Shown here: positions 55,101 through 64,000 of the stretch, one piece after another
How positions within the stretch are numbered: position 1 is the stretch's first letter
Layout: every line of letters starts with the position of its first letter
Assembly (NCBI RefSeq): GCF_041146395.1
Contig: NC_090997.1
Coordinates: 36,497,501 to 36,561,500 of the forward strand
DNA: 64,000 nucleotides
Direction: 5' to 3'
From: Eulemur rufifrons
Taxonomy: Eukaryota > Chordata > Mammalia > Primates > Lemuridae
Notes under the pieces: model-generated
Seen by the model: only the letters and a program-made list of their open reading frames with translations
Database searches by the model: none
What the model was told of the DNA's origin: nothing
Made by a program: the position numbers and the translations under genes

Positions 55101-58100
55101 CATTAATTCCTGATTAGTCCCGAATGGCTGTGCTAATGCAGGCCTGAGGCTGTGGTGGGGCTGACTGACTATCCGAGGGCAGGCTGTGGGGTAGTCGGGC
55201 CCTGCTCGGGAGCTGGGAAGGGAATAGATGCTGTGAGCAGGGGAGCTCCGTCTTGGAGAAATAGTGACTGTGCAAATGGAACCAGCAGGAATGATACGAT
55301 GGGTCTCTGGAACAAACTGGGCAAGACATACTCTTCTTTGGCTAACAAGTTTTTCAGAGTCCATTTTATTCATGCCCGCTTAAGTTCTGGTGCCAGGCTG
55401 CCTGGGTTGGAATCTTGGCTCTGCCAGATAATAGGTGTGTCATCTGGGCATATTAATCTTCTTGTGCCTCAGTTTCCTCTCTTAAAAAACGGGAATAATA
55501 TTACTTATAGGATTGCATGAAAAATTAAATGAGTTTATATACATACGTAAAGCATCAAGAACAGTACTAGCTATTATTTCTATACACAGCAGTTTAGACT
55601 TAGAAAAGGATTGTGAGGTCATCTGTAATTTCTAAGTGAGAAAATGAAGGCCAAGGAAAATTAGTGTGCCCCAAATTCTCAGAGCTAATTTTTGGCAGAA
55701 ACAGGACTAGAATTCAGATTTTTTAAAAATCTCAATGTATTTGCATTATCATATATCAGGTTGCTTTAGGTGCTTAGAAAACTGATAACAGGTCAGTGAA
55801 GAGTCAATTATCCAACTTTGAAGATATTTTGACTACACTAAGGATTTGCTGAAAAGAATGTTTCAAGGAAAAAATGGAAAAGTTGACCAACTCGTCTTTA
55901 ATTCATTCTATCTAATAATCCATGTCTAAGTACTTCTCTGGTTCATAAATACCCCATGCTGATTCTTTCTTTTTAAAGTTGGTAGAAAGGATTCTTTACA
56001 TTTTATTGACTAAATGCTGATGCGAGGAGAGGTTGGAGGTTAAGAATGTTTCACTTATTCATTTCCTCTCCAGGTGAGAGGAGGTAAGCGTTGAATTCAC
56101 CATGAGAAGTGAGGCCCCATTTGTTCCCTGGCCATGTTAAGATTCATGTGCACCCAGGCTGTCCATAAGCGTAGTTCATTTACAGTTGATTTGGTTATGT
56201 CATCTCATGGATGCTTCGATTTTCAGTTGCATTTATACAAATAATTACTGAGTAGTGACTGCATCTCAAGCTTGTATTAGGAGGTTAGGCTTCAGAGCTG
56301 AAAGGATCAGTTTCTGCTCTCAAGGGGAAGCTCACAGCCTGGTAGTGCTGAGGGTGGCAGGTGAGGAGAGAGGACAAGAGATGGCGAGATGGCAAAGGCC
56401 ATAGACACGTGAACAAGCGATCTCGAGACAGGCTGATTAGTGTTGCGCCAGCAGTGGGCACCAAGTATGAGCAAGCCCAGGAGAGAGGAACTGAACCCAG
56501 GATGGGTAGACGGAACTTTCCATGATGGAGTACCTAAAATGAGACTTGGGGAAGGGCATTCTAGATAGAAAAGGCAGCACACCTAAAGGGTAAATGTCAG
56601 GAAAATTTACAAACAGTTTGTATCTCTGAAAACTAGAGTGCAAGGGAAGGGAGTGATAAGGAACTAGTGTAAAATGAGGCTGGAAAGGAAGGCAGGGATC
56701 TTATCATGGTATACAGATGCCACGCTCAGCATAGCAGTTGGATTCATTTAATATCTTTCAGGGACTTGAAGAGCATTTGAATTTAATCAAGGACAGACAT
56801 ACCATGATGGTCAGAGATGGAAGAGACATCATGGAAAGGCTGCTCAGTTTAGTAATTGACAACATGGACAATAAAATTGCCTTCCACTTATCACCTAGAA
56901 AAAATACCATGTCTTTTAATTGCACCAAACTGCAAAAATGGAAATATTATGTAAGGAAAAAATATTATGAATTAAAATTCATATTTCAACACAGTATGTT
57001 CTTTACTTGGTGCCTATGTGGTTATTTTATTTTATTTTAATCCTTTATTGAAGTATGATTGAGAGATAAAAAGCTGTACGTATTTAATATATACATCTTG
57101 ATGAATTTGTCTATAAATATCTATCCATGAAACCATCACCATAATGGTCATTTGGACATATAAAATATCTGCATAGCATCTTTTGGTTGAATGAGATTTA
57201 AAAACCTACTAACATTTAAAGAAAATCTATGTGAAAATACAGTAGTCTTCCCTTATCTGGGGGAGATACATTCTAAGACTTCCAGTGGATGCCTGAAACC
57301 TCAGATAGAACCTAACCCTATATATACTATGTTTTTTCCTATACATACATGCCTATCATAAAGTTTAATTTATAAATTAAGTACAGTAAGATATTAACAA
57401 TAACCAATAATAAAATAGAACAATTATAACAATATACTGTAATAAAAGTTATGCGAATGTGGTCTCTCTCTTTCAAAATATATTATTGTACTGTGCTCAC
57501 CCTTCTTGTGAAGATGGGAGATGATACAGAGTCTATGTGATGAGATGAAGTGAGGTGAATGATGTAGACATTGTGGCGTAGTGTTAGGCCACTCTTAACC
57601 TTCTGATGAATTGTCTATTTCTGGAATTTTTCATTTAATATTTTGGACCAGAGTGGACCATGAGTAACTGAAGGTGTGGAAAGCAAAATTGTGAATAAGG
57701 GGGGACTACTTAAGAATGGAGAAGCTGGAATGAAAAGCTTCCTTGGAGATCCTTTTGTCCTAAGATTTTGAGACCCACTGTAGTTTCTGTTTTCTTTTTG
57801 ATGGTTAGAAATGAATGCCTGGCCACAGGAAGTTGGAACTGTTGGCCAAAAGTGTTTATGTCCTGTTGGCTCCCAGATTCTCAGTCATGACTTAAATGTG
57901 GTCGTGCGGGCTGGGTCCACTCACCTGAAGCTGGGACTTTACTGCTAGCTCCTGGTAATATGGGGACTGGGAGTCAGCAAGCTCTGCCTTGAACCTCTGG
58001 TTCACCAGAGAGACGCTCAGCTCCACTTTCTGATCCGGAGGGCCCTCGGACGCAGTGAATTCTGTTTCTCTTTCCTGAATCAAAAAAAAGGACTTCCATT

Positions 58101-60741
58101 TATATAAACCACAAACAAATAGCTATATTATATAACACATATTGATATTGTCTCAAGAAGTGAATTATGAAGGCTCAAGTGCTTTTTGAATAAAAGTCCT
58201 ATTAACTAGAAGTGGCCTCTGAATTTCAGTGAGAGACAAAGTATCAAAGCTCCAACAAACTATTTGGAGTCTTTGAGAACACTGTCATTTTATGACTGTG
58301 TAATCTTCATGAAAGCATTTACTTACATGCATACACATACATTCCCTACATAGACACACACATATTTACATATATATTGCTGGTGCATCACTAGTATTGT
58401 TCCATATCATTGTGTTACCTTATAAATACTCTTTGGTGAGGATTAGATTAGACAAAATAACCTGCAGATGTTGAGATATTATTTAATATACTCTCTTTTG
58501 GAGAAGAGTCTAGACTAGTTTAATGAGAACATTGGAGCTTAAACTTCACATTGAAACTAGTTAGAAAGTACTGTCAAGCCAAGAGAGAGTTTGAAATTTC
58601 TCTCAGAAGGAATGGCACATTTGGGTCACCTTTGGATGCATGTGGCTAAGAACAGAAGCACTGTTATGATGCTCTGGATTTGGCCTTGATCACAAAGGGC
58701 CAGGGGTCATCCTTCTTGCCCGTTGGCCTGGAAACCAGCAGGTGGCTTTCACTGCTCTGAATTCACATGGGCTTCCAGGGCCCACAGCAAGCCTGCAGCT
58801 GGGTTTCAAACTTGGGTTTCATAGATTTTCAGCATTGGGTACCCAGATGATACTGAGATCTGCACAGCTTGCCCTCAAAAGAAAGAAATATGTCTGTGGA
58901 AAATTGAATGCCTCTGGTTATATACATAGTCTCTTATAGTGAAAATGAGAGTTAAGGAAGCCGAAAGAAGAGAATGACCAATTGGAAACTGCCATGAAGG
59001 ACAGAGTTCAACTGAATGGTAGAAGATGTATTTCTTCCTCTTTCCTTTCCTTTTCTTTTCTTTTCTTTTTCTTTTACAGTGAAAGCAAATTAATTTATTT
59101 AGTACTTTTTCCATTCCATATCATCGGGAGGGTTGATTTCAACTTTTCTTTTACCTACATCAGACCGGTTGGTACTCAAAACTGTACCACCAGACTCCAT
59201 AAATGATTTGTTCATGGCACGTTTAACTTCATCAGAACCATCTGCTGAAATAATTTGTTTATAGCTACATCGCCCTCCAACTTCTCATTCTTTTCTTCTT
59301 CTTTGATCTCGCCAACCAATTTATCCCAATTTCTTGTATAATGAGATGATGATGGGTATAGAGTCTTTATATCTGCTATGAACTGTTTTGGCTTAGACAC
59401 ATCTCCTTGCCCTCCCAGTGTTTCCCATCTCACAGCCTCTGGTTTTTTCATTTTAATTTCAATCTCTGTAAAAAGTACTTTAAATGTGCTCTGTTCTGCT
59501 ATTACAGGATAAAGAAGTCTCAGTTTCATATTGTAATCCTCTCCAGATGGAAGTTTCACCAAAGCAGACAGCTCTTTTTCTGAAAATTCCACATTTACAT
59601 CATTCTTCTGAACATTCTTGATCATAAGTGTAATGATGACTTGAGATTCTGTTTGATACCAGTCATACTTGATTTTTGACTGATGAGTCTGCTGGGGTGT
59701 AGACACCTCAGATTCTGATCCATTCTGAGCTTCTTGACACCTTTTAATCTAGACACTGAAATCAACATCTGCACTCTCTAATTTTTATCCTTCTGTAAAA
59801 GTTTCTAGAGCAGCAGCATAGTTTTTTTCGTGGTATTCACATATCCCTTTTCTCAGCATAGCAGTAGAATAATTTGGATTGAGTTAGAGAGATTTCTTTG
59901 CATTAGCAACCGCATCACTGTAATTCCCAGGAAGAATATGACAATAAGCTCTTTGACAATAACATTGTGTATCTGGTTTCTGTTCCAAAGCCTTAGTCAG
60001 CTTCTCTAATGCTGCCTGGCGGTCCTTGACAATCAGAGCATCTGAGAAGCTCTGGAAAAACCTCTGGGCTGTTGTTGCAGGGCCTGCTGCAGCCGCCATC
60101 CCCTCTAGTCACAATTGCTGCCCCTGGAGCTGCTACTACCGCGAGTGTCAGCTCCGCCACCACCCAAGGGGGAAACTTCTGCCTCCTCCTCATTTCTAGT
60201 ACAGCCTCCAACTTTGTAGGACACAAGGAGGATGTGGATTCACACTTAACAGACTTCTGATGTTTGTTTAAAAGAGCTTCATTCGTTCAAAAAATATATA
60301 CTGAGTTTCCGTACGAGTGTAGCACAGTGCTAGGATCAATGGGCCATTAAAAGAAAAGTATGGCATATGGTATTATTCTCTAGAAACTTACCAGTTCATT
60401 AGGCAGATTTGAAGTTTATGTGAGACATTTAAATAAATTCTTTAAATGTGTTAGTGAGAAGGGTCTTAACTTACCCTCAGCCACCAGATTAATTTTTCAT
60501 GCCTCTCACCTGGCACCTTCAGAGACTCGCTTATTACCTATGGGTTAAAACTCAAACGCTTTTTCCTGATGTTCGAGGTTCTCCATAGTCTGATTCCAAC
60601 TTGTTTGAATAATTTTAGTCTCAGTTTCTCCTCTGCCCTGACTGCCAGACTGCTCTGTTCACGGCTGCTCAGACACCACATTGCTTATGCTAGTCTCCTA
60701 CTGGAGCTCTTCCTCATTAGAACCCACGCTCTACCTCCAGC

Positions 60742-60782
<41 letters not shown>

Positions 60783-62579
60783 ACACGTTTTCCTCCTCTT
60801 ACCATCTGGGGTAGAAGAAATCTTTGCCTCCTCTGAACTCCTTCCTGTAGCATTGATAACATTGGAACCACTCATTTGGTGTCTATCATATACTCTCCTA
60901 GAGTCTTCTTTTTATATGCAAACCTTGCCCCCCCCCACATAATCCCCTTGATCCAGCATGATTCTTACTCTTCAATGAACCTCAAAGCAAAAAACATGGG
61001 GCCATTTATACCCCAAACTCTCAGTAAATATACATGACTATGGGTGGCATCCCCTGAAACCTGTCCTGGTTTATCATTTCGTCCCAGTTACCTGCCATCT
61101 TCAGTCATAGCTCTTAGACTATTTTACGGTACGTGATCACATTATAAATTCCTTGGAAGCAGGGATTGTGTCTTTGTTCATTTTAGGATCTTTGGTGCAT
61201 AGCCTAATGCCTGGCACATCAGCAGATTTTTGTAATGTTTGCTGAATGAAAGAATCAGGGATAGATGCAGGTGGTAAAAAGGATATTAGGAGAAAGATGC
61301 AATGAATGTGAAATGAAATATTAGATGGGACATGGGGGATGTAAGAAAAGAGAGAAGACAGACTAGTTGCCTTAGAAATTTTATAGGGAATGTATATTGA
61401 ATTATGGTCAATAATTTTTTTTTCTAACAGCAATTTTCACTGTGGATGGAGCAGCATTTTTCAGAAAAATACAATATTTTCCTTTTTTGTTTATGCCAAT
61501 AGTTCAATCAAACCTTCAGCCATGTGGCTTAAAAGGCAGATAGAGTGGCCAATTGGATCCAATCCCTGCTTTCTCATGTAGAGCTGCTGAGACTACACTT
61601 TGTGCCTTTGCCCAGCAGCTTTGAACAAGTGGTGTCTAAGCAACCATGAACAGAGTAGTCTGTGCCTTGGAGAGAGGTTGACAGAAAGGGGAAAGGACCA
61701 GGGGAGCCATCTTACAAGCGCTGGGGATAGGGATGAGAAGAGCCAGGTTCTTGTCCACCACTCCTTATCCTGCTGCCCCCTTTGGGGTCTTTAGTACTCA
61801 TGACTAATGAGAACAGTGGTTCCCTGCTTTGGCACTGAGTGTCTGGGCTCAAGACTGGTTAGGGAGGTTAAAATTTCCCCCCCTTTTTTTGATAACCACC
61901 ATTAAATTCTGTAACAATTCTCTCATCCTGCACACCTTTCACTCAAGAGTGGTGACAAGTGGTCCTCTTGGCCTTAGAACACAATTTATTTTTCCCCAGA
62001 TTGACAAACAGGATCTTGATCATTTGATATCTGACCTATTCATGCTGTATATGATTGCGAACAAAAATTTCACTCTTGCTGTCAAGCGTGAATGGGATTA
62101 CACTTCAGTGGGGAAAGGCCCTAGTGACTGATTGATTCATTCATTCATTCTAACACTTAATAAGCACCAACAATATATAATGTTCTGTTAAGTACTGGGG
62201 GGGGGGAAAGGCCCCTGCCCTCCAGAGCTTACAATTAAGTTGTTTCTTGTAATTCCTCCCACCTTATCCTAGTCCTCAATTTATTACATTTTCCCCCCTT
62301 TCAGTTGCCAGGAAGAAGTGAGAATAGTGAATAGAACAAAGTCACTGACTGTTAATTAGATAAAAATGCAGCACTAATATTACTGAATGGCCAGGTCATC
62401 CATTCTCTTTTTCTGTTTTGCTAAAAGAACAAAAACAAGCATGTGAAGAACTAGATCAACTCTTGAACTTCTTACTGTTGTGGGCATCTTGGTGTCGTTG
62501 AGGGTATCATTGAGAATTTCATTGAGGAATGTGTCATCAGGAGTGGGAAGGAAGGGCTTGAATGAGACATCGGCAGCAT
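40098..62579 (-). CDS. IMPG1: IMPG1, seven internal exons (partial gene)
   Basis: IMPG1 is a secreted proteoglycan of the interphotoreceptor matrix around rods and cones; in humans it is linked to vitelliform macular dystrophy and retinitis pigmentosa. The seven exons join as 62579-62476, 58074-57925, 51177-51119, 44118-44098, 42723-42476, 41137-41061 and 40176-40098. Together they are 738 bases and read without a stop. The 246 residues correspond to about 188-430 of the roughly 797-residue human protein as I remember it, with three extra codons in the second exon. They cover a linker with two Asn-Asp-Thr sites, the whole first SEA domain (four exons) and the start of the mucin-like region. 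Signal peptide and first exons lie above 64000. SEA domain 2 and the EGF-like region are not in the window. Identification rests on remembered protein similarity plus consistent splice phases. Confidence 0.93.
41061..41137 (-). CDS. IMPG1: IMPG1 exon, post-SEA linker
   Basis: This 77-base exon has acceptor TTTTTTGCCTACAG and donor AAG/GTAAGC. It completes the Glu codon left open by the previous exon and encodes [20 protein letters not shown] and DITK, ending in phase 0. It opens the low-complexity, O-glycosylated region after SEA domain 1. Similarity to human IMPG1 is clear at [13 protein letters not shown] and the exon length. Confidence 0.9.
41880..42140. mobile_element. Unnamed interspersed repeat in IMPG1 intron
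   Basis: The reverse complement carries CAGCAGGAAACAGATGGCAC and AGTCTGATAAAGGACTATTT, blocks I recognise as a common mammalian dispersed repeat but cannot name. Confidence 0.45.
42476..42723 (-). CDS. IMPG1: IMPG1 exon, C-terminal half of SEA domain 1
   Basis: This 248-base exon has acceptor CTACAG and donor GATG/GTCAGT, a less common but valid donor. It encodes 82 codons beginning [20 protein letters not shown], then [20 protein letters not shown], and ends GTIQFTD plus one base. These match the last strands and helix of SEA domain 1 in IMPG1. Reading through the donor gives only five more residues before a stop, so the exon end is well fixed. The next exon, 1.3 kb away, starts in the required phase. 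Confidence 0.94.
42724..44097 (-). other. IMPG1: IMPG1 intron, no feature recognised
   Basis: A 1,374-base intron between the microexon and the next SEA exon. It starts GTAATT and ends CTACAG. I see no clear repeat or second exon. Confidence 0.75.
44098..44118 (-). CDS. IMPG1: IMPG1 21-base microexon in SEA domain 1
   Basis: The exon starts with the last base of the Arg codon opened by the previous exon, encodes PKKERD, and ends with GG, completed to Gly by the next exon. It is flanked by AG on the 5' side and GTAATT on the 3' side. The joined product [15 protein letters not shown] fits human IMPG1 with one Lys-to-Arg change. No good pyrimidine tract abuts the acceptor. A tract (TTCTTTCTCCCTTTC) lies about 30-45 bases upstream, with no AG between it and the acceptor, which suggests a distant branch point. 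The exon is too short for normal ORF finding. Confidence 0.85.
44690..44865 (+). mobile_element. MIR fragment
   Basis: GTGCACCAGGCAGTTTATAT, CTTCATAGATAATGAAACAG and AAAGTGGCATAGCCAGGATT match a MIR. Confidence 0.75.
45250..48955 (-). mobile_element. Truncated L1 with decayed ORF2
   Basis: A 3.7-kb antisense L1. Its minus-strand frames at 47339-47674, 47042-47299 and 46796-47017 are consecutive pieces of ORF2. They include [16 protein letters not shown] of the reverse transcriptase, and the catalytic FADD motif reads FADG. The 3' UTR in antisense includes GTACCTGTCACCAGAATAAT near 45370. Stops and frameshifts separate the pieces, and the 5' part with ORF1 is missing, so it is inactive. Confidence 0.92.
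46081..46212 (-). mobile_element. Short L1 3' end nested in the L1
   Basis: T-rich start, then ATTACGGGGGTACAAACACT, GCCTCTGCACCGCCCAAGTC and AGTGCACACTGCACCCATCA. It is flanked by imperfect TGTTTCTC copies (46070 and 46212 regions). Same family as 18425-18715, hence younger than the host L1. Confidence 0.7.
48960..49195 (-). mobile_element. Older L1 3' fragment
   Basis: TCATAAATGAAATCATACTT, GTTGTTTCCAGTTCTTGGCT and GGAAATAAAACTGCTATGAA are antisense L1 3' blocks of a more diverged copy. Confidence 0.7.
49196..51118 (-). other. IMPG1: IMPG1 intron, no feature recognised
   Basis: Mostly unique AT-rich sequence. A plus-strand open frame of 122 codons at 49907-50275 resembles nothing I know. 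Confidence 0.6.
51119..51177 (-). CDS. IMPG1: IMPG1 exon, SEA domain 1 core
   Basis: This 59-base exon has a pyrimidine-rich acceptor ending TCTCTGCAG and donor AG/GTAAGT. It opens with ATG in phase 0, read as an internal Met, and ends with two bases of an Arg codon. It encodes [19 protein letters not shown], a basic helix-strand segment that appears almost unchanged from human IMPG1. The downstream partner must start in the matching phase; the microexon at 44098-44118 does. Confidence 0.92.
52524..52854 (-). mobile_element. Young lemur-type Alu
   Basis: Antisense full-length Alu ending GAGCCACCGCGCCCGGCC with intact CpG. CATGTGCTT duplications lie at 52515-52523 and 52855-52863. Confidence 0.96.
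53050..53610. mobile_element. L2 fragment
   Basis: GAATAAAGTCCAATTCTTTA, GGCATTTAAGACCTGCCAAA, AAGCCAGCTCAAACATCTCT and ATCTAGCAGATTGTCATTCA follow the L2 consensus order. Confidence 0.7.
53860..54030 (+). mobile_element. MIR fragment
   Basis: CCTGGGTTTAAATATCAGCT, TAATCTCTCTGAATCTTGGT and GATTGCTGTAAGGGATAACT match a MIR. Confidence 0.7.
54820..55140. promoter_or_regulatory. Candidate enhancer, homeodomain-motif cluster
   Basis: Repeat-free block with many TAAT-type cores: TAATTA at 54871, TTAATAAT near 54895, CATTAGG near 55059, AAATTAAATTA near 55075, CATTAATTCC near 55101 and TGATTAG at 55111. The last contains the TAATC core on the minus strand that CRX and OTX2 prefer. A TATA-like GCTATAAAAAGGC lies at 54953. 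It sits in an intron of a photoreceptor gene. Function is inferred from motif density only. Confidence 0.3.
55385..55580 (+). mobile_element. MIR fragment
   Basis: CCTGGGTTGGAATCTTGGCT, TGTGCCTCAGTTTCCTCTCT and AAGCATCAAGAACAGTACTA are MIR blocks in order. Confidence 0.85.
57030..57190 (-). mobile_element. Old L1 fragment
   Basis: CTTTATTGAAGTATGATTGA, AAAAGCTGTACGTATTTAAT and GAAACCATCACCATAATGG are antisense old L1 sequence. Confidence 0.65.
57240..57710. mobile_element. Full-length MER2-type DNA transposon
   Basis: The left end CAGTAGTCTTCCCTTATCTG and right end AATAAGGGGGGACTACT form inverted termini. TA dinucleotides flank both sides (57238-57239 and 57711-57712), the Tc1/mariner-type target duplication. 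Inside are TATATATACTATGTTTTTTC and CAGTGGATGCCTGAAACC. No transposase frame: non-autonomous. Confidence 0.92.
57925..58074 (-). CDS. IMPG1: IMPG1 exon, start of SEA domain 1
   Basis: This 150-base exon is exactly 50 codons and in phase 0 at both ends. The acceptor is GATTCAG and the donor CAG/GTGAGT. It begins ERETEF and then reads [16 protein letters not shown] and SPYYQEL, the first strand and helix of the SEA fold. Between them lies [10 protein letters not shown], three residues longer than the human segment as I recall it. SEA domains occur in heavily O-glycosylated extracellular proteins; the IMPG1 copy does not show the classical GSVVV autocleavage motif. Confidence 0.93.
58075..59035 (-). 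other. IMPG1: IMPG1 intron, no feature recognised
   Basis: Intron sequence between the SEA exon and the SUGT1 pseudogene. No repeat or exon recognised. Confidence 0.6.
59036..60220 (-). pseudogene. SUGT1P: SUGT1 processed pseudogene
   Basis: This is an intronless minus-strand copy of SUGT1 (SGT1), the HSP90 co-chaperone with TPR, CS and SGS domains. The ATG is at 60099, with a GC-rich 5' leader upstream to about 60220. The TPR part includes [33 protein letters not shown] and [19 protein letters not shown]. The CS part includes [14 protein letters not shown] and [19 protein letters not shown]. The SGS tail ends DDMEWKKY with the stop at 59099-59101, then a short 3' end and a decayed A-rich tail (59036-59076). 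Three in-frame stops lie in the TPR-CS linker (after AKKSL, after FTEG, after DFSV), and a frameshift after KLFQQ breaks the SGS region. It sits inside an IMPG1 intron on the same strand and cannot encode the full protein. Confidence 0.93.
60741..60786 (+). repeat. CA dinucleotide microsatellite
   Basis: About 22 CA units with two CG-interrupted units near the right end; likely polymorphic. Confidence 0.98.
61140..61260 (+). mobile_element. L2 3' end fragment
   Basis: TCCTTGGAAGCAGGGATTGT, AATGCCTGGCACATCAGCAG and TTTGCTGAATGAAAGAATC match an L2 3' end. Confidence 0.7.
62130..62245 (+). mobile_element. L2 fragment
   Basis: TTCATTCATTCATTCTAACA, AATAAGCACCAACAATATAT and CTCCAGAGCTTACAATTAAG follow L2. 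Confidence 0.65.
62476..62579 (-). CDS. IMPG1: IMPG1 exon, N-glycosylated linker
   Basis: This 104-base exon has acceptor CCACAG just above 62579 and donor GTAAGA just below 62476. It begins with the last two bases of an Asp codon and ends in phase 0. It encodes 34 full codons, including [12 protein letters not shown] followed by [12 protein letters not shown]. The two overlapping Asn-Asp-Thr sequons are likely N-glycosylation sites in a secreted protein. The segment links the N-terminal region to the first SEA domain. The upstream exon is not found before the window edge, so that intron exceeds 1.4 kb. Confidence 0.9.
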
Positions 62580-64000
62580 CTGTGGAAATTAAAAAAAATT
62601 ACAGACACAAAAATGAGACTGGAGGAGTTTAAATTAGAACAAGGGCAAAATCCCATACGCTTTTTCTGTCACTCTGGAACTTACAGATGTTAGGTGGCTT
62701 CTGAACTCATATTTTTAAGATCACATAAATATGTCCTTGAAAAAATATGACTCATACTTTTTTTTAATCTGAGTTAAATTCTTCATTCTTCCTCTTTAGG
62801 ACCCAAGGTTGATGCTACCCTAGATGTGTTAAAGTTAAATGCTTTTGCATGATAAGATATGATTAATTTTTCTTTTTGAGACTATATAAAGGATGCAGAC
62901 AGATATTTACCTTGAATTTGTTCTTGAGAGTTTTCTTAGAATACTACACAAGTCCTTAAAATTTAGATTGCTTTCGCAATCACCGAGGCATAGGATTTTA
63001 ACTAGAAATTCCAAGAGATGAAAGACCTTGGAATTAAGATGCCATCAGTTTCACTCCTTTTAGAACAGACCACCGTAAACTATTTCAGATATGTGGCAAA
63101 TGTTTGGATATATTTAAAGATCTCCATAGAATGGAAATCTAAGTTTTATGCAAGTAAAAAAAAAAAAAAGAGGCATCATTGTAATACAAATGCATTTCTA
63201 TTTATGAATAATTATTTTAAAAATACTCAGAGAAAATAGTGTTATAATTAATTGGTTTATATTTAGTCAGAAATACCTTTCCATTTCAATCTTAATTAGG
63301 CAAACACATAGAATATATTACTTTATTTTTGTGTTTTAGGAAACAAGATATATCAAAAAATGAATTGATCTTTTCTTGCCCCCTGAGGAGTATGTGGTAT
63401 CTGGGAATCAGTAGTCACAAAGGGTCACTTGTAACTGTGAGGTTCTGTGAAGTCATCGTTCTGGGAATGGAATTGTGGTTCCTAGTGGGGGAAGTGTAAG
63501 GGTGGGTATCAAAATCATCTGGAGAAGGCTTTTTTTTTTTTTTGCTAATAAAATACATATCCTGTGGCATATCAGAATCTCAAAGGATGTGGTCCCTGTC
63601 ACCTTCCCCTTCAGCCCTAGTTGAAAAACCCTGCTGTAAGCAACTGGGATGGATGTGTTTCTGTATCCTGAACTTCACCAGACTGTTACCAATTTAAAGT
63701 GTCTTCAAGCTGTACAATTCCATAAAAATTCTGTTTATACCACATTTTTTTGTTACAATAAAAAGATGCTTAGCTAGTATACTGGAAGAACAAACTTTTT
63801 GTTGTCATTTGGGTATCCTTCCATTTTATTGCCTTGAAAAGAGAAATTACCCACACTATGAAAACTAAGAACAAATATTAGGTAGCCTGGGTTTATCTTC
63901 TAATGCATTCAGCCTGTTTTGGAGATATTTCACTCTTCACACCTAAGACACCTGCTAACATTTCCCTATCAAAATCTAGTCTCAGGAAACTTTATTATAA
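62580..64000 (-). other. IMPG1: IMPG1 intron running off the window
   Basis: No upstream IMPG1 exon seen. AT-rich sequence with a T tract at 63532-63543. TCAAAATCATCTGGAGAAGG near 63508 may be a MER-type remnant. Confidence 0.6.

Noticed and set aside
59212..59706. Intact 164-codon SUGT1-like frame as a functional gene
   Set aside because: Upstream in-frame stops and a downstream frameshift show it is a fragment of a processed pseudogene.

Overview
The window is mammalian nuclear DNA, most likely from a strepsirrhine primate (a lemur). The evidence is a set of dimeric Alu elements whose two halves are joined by a TATATGGACAACTAAAATAT-type linker and whose left halves carry GAGCAAGAGCGAGACC. 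This is a lemur-type Alu, unlike human Alu. Several copies keep perfect target-site duplications and CpG-rich heads, so they are young. Older AluJ-like copies, L1, L2, MIR, MaLR LTRs and DNA transposons make up much of the rest. I saw no bacterial, viral-genome or CRISPR feature.

The only protein-coding gene I recognise is IMPG1 (interphotoreceptor matrix proteoglycan 1, SPACR) on the minus strand. Seven consecutive internal exons lie at 62476-62579, 57925-58074, 51119-51177, 44098-44118 (a 21-base microexon), 42476-42723, 41061-41137 and 40098-40176. All have AG/GT borders and compatible phases. They encode 246 residues, matching about residues 188-430 of the human protein: the N-glycosylated linker, the first SEA domain and the start of the mucin-like region. 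The first exons lie beyond base 64000. The rest of the mucin-like region, SEA domain 2, the EGF-like region and the C-terminus are not visible, so they should lie to the left of base 1 across an intron of more than 39 kb.

Layout: 1-39750 is the downstream intron, filled with interspersed repeats. It also holds a near-perfect 46-base-arm hairpin (23846-23954) and a pair of diverged duplicated segments (about 12.5 and 17.4 kb). 39750-44118 is the densest exon cluster. 45250-48955 is a large antisense L1 with a decayed reverse transcriptase. 52-56 kb is repeat-poor and includes a homeodomain-motif-rich block. 57240-57710 is a full MER2-type transposon. 59036-60220 is a dead SUGT1 processed pseudogene inside an IMPG1 intron.

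The most interesting observation is at the last visible IMPG1 exon. A strong donor ends the expected 79-base exon at 40098. The same frame then stays open for another 116 codons of acidic, Pro/Ser/Thr-rich sequence and reaches a second donor at 39750 in the same phase. This would give an in-frame long isoform with an enlarged mucin-like segment.
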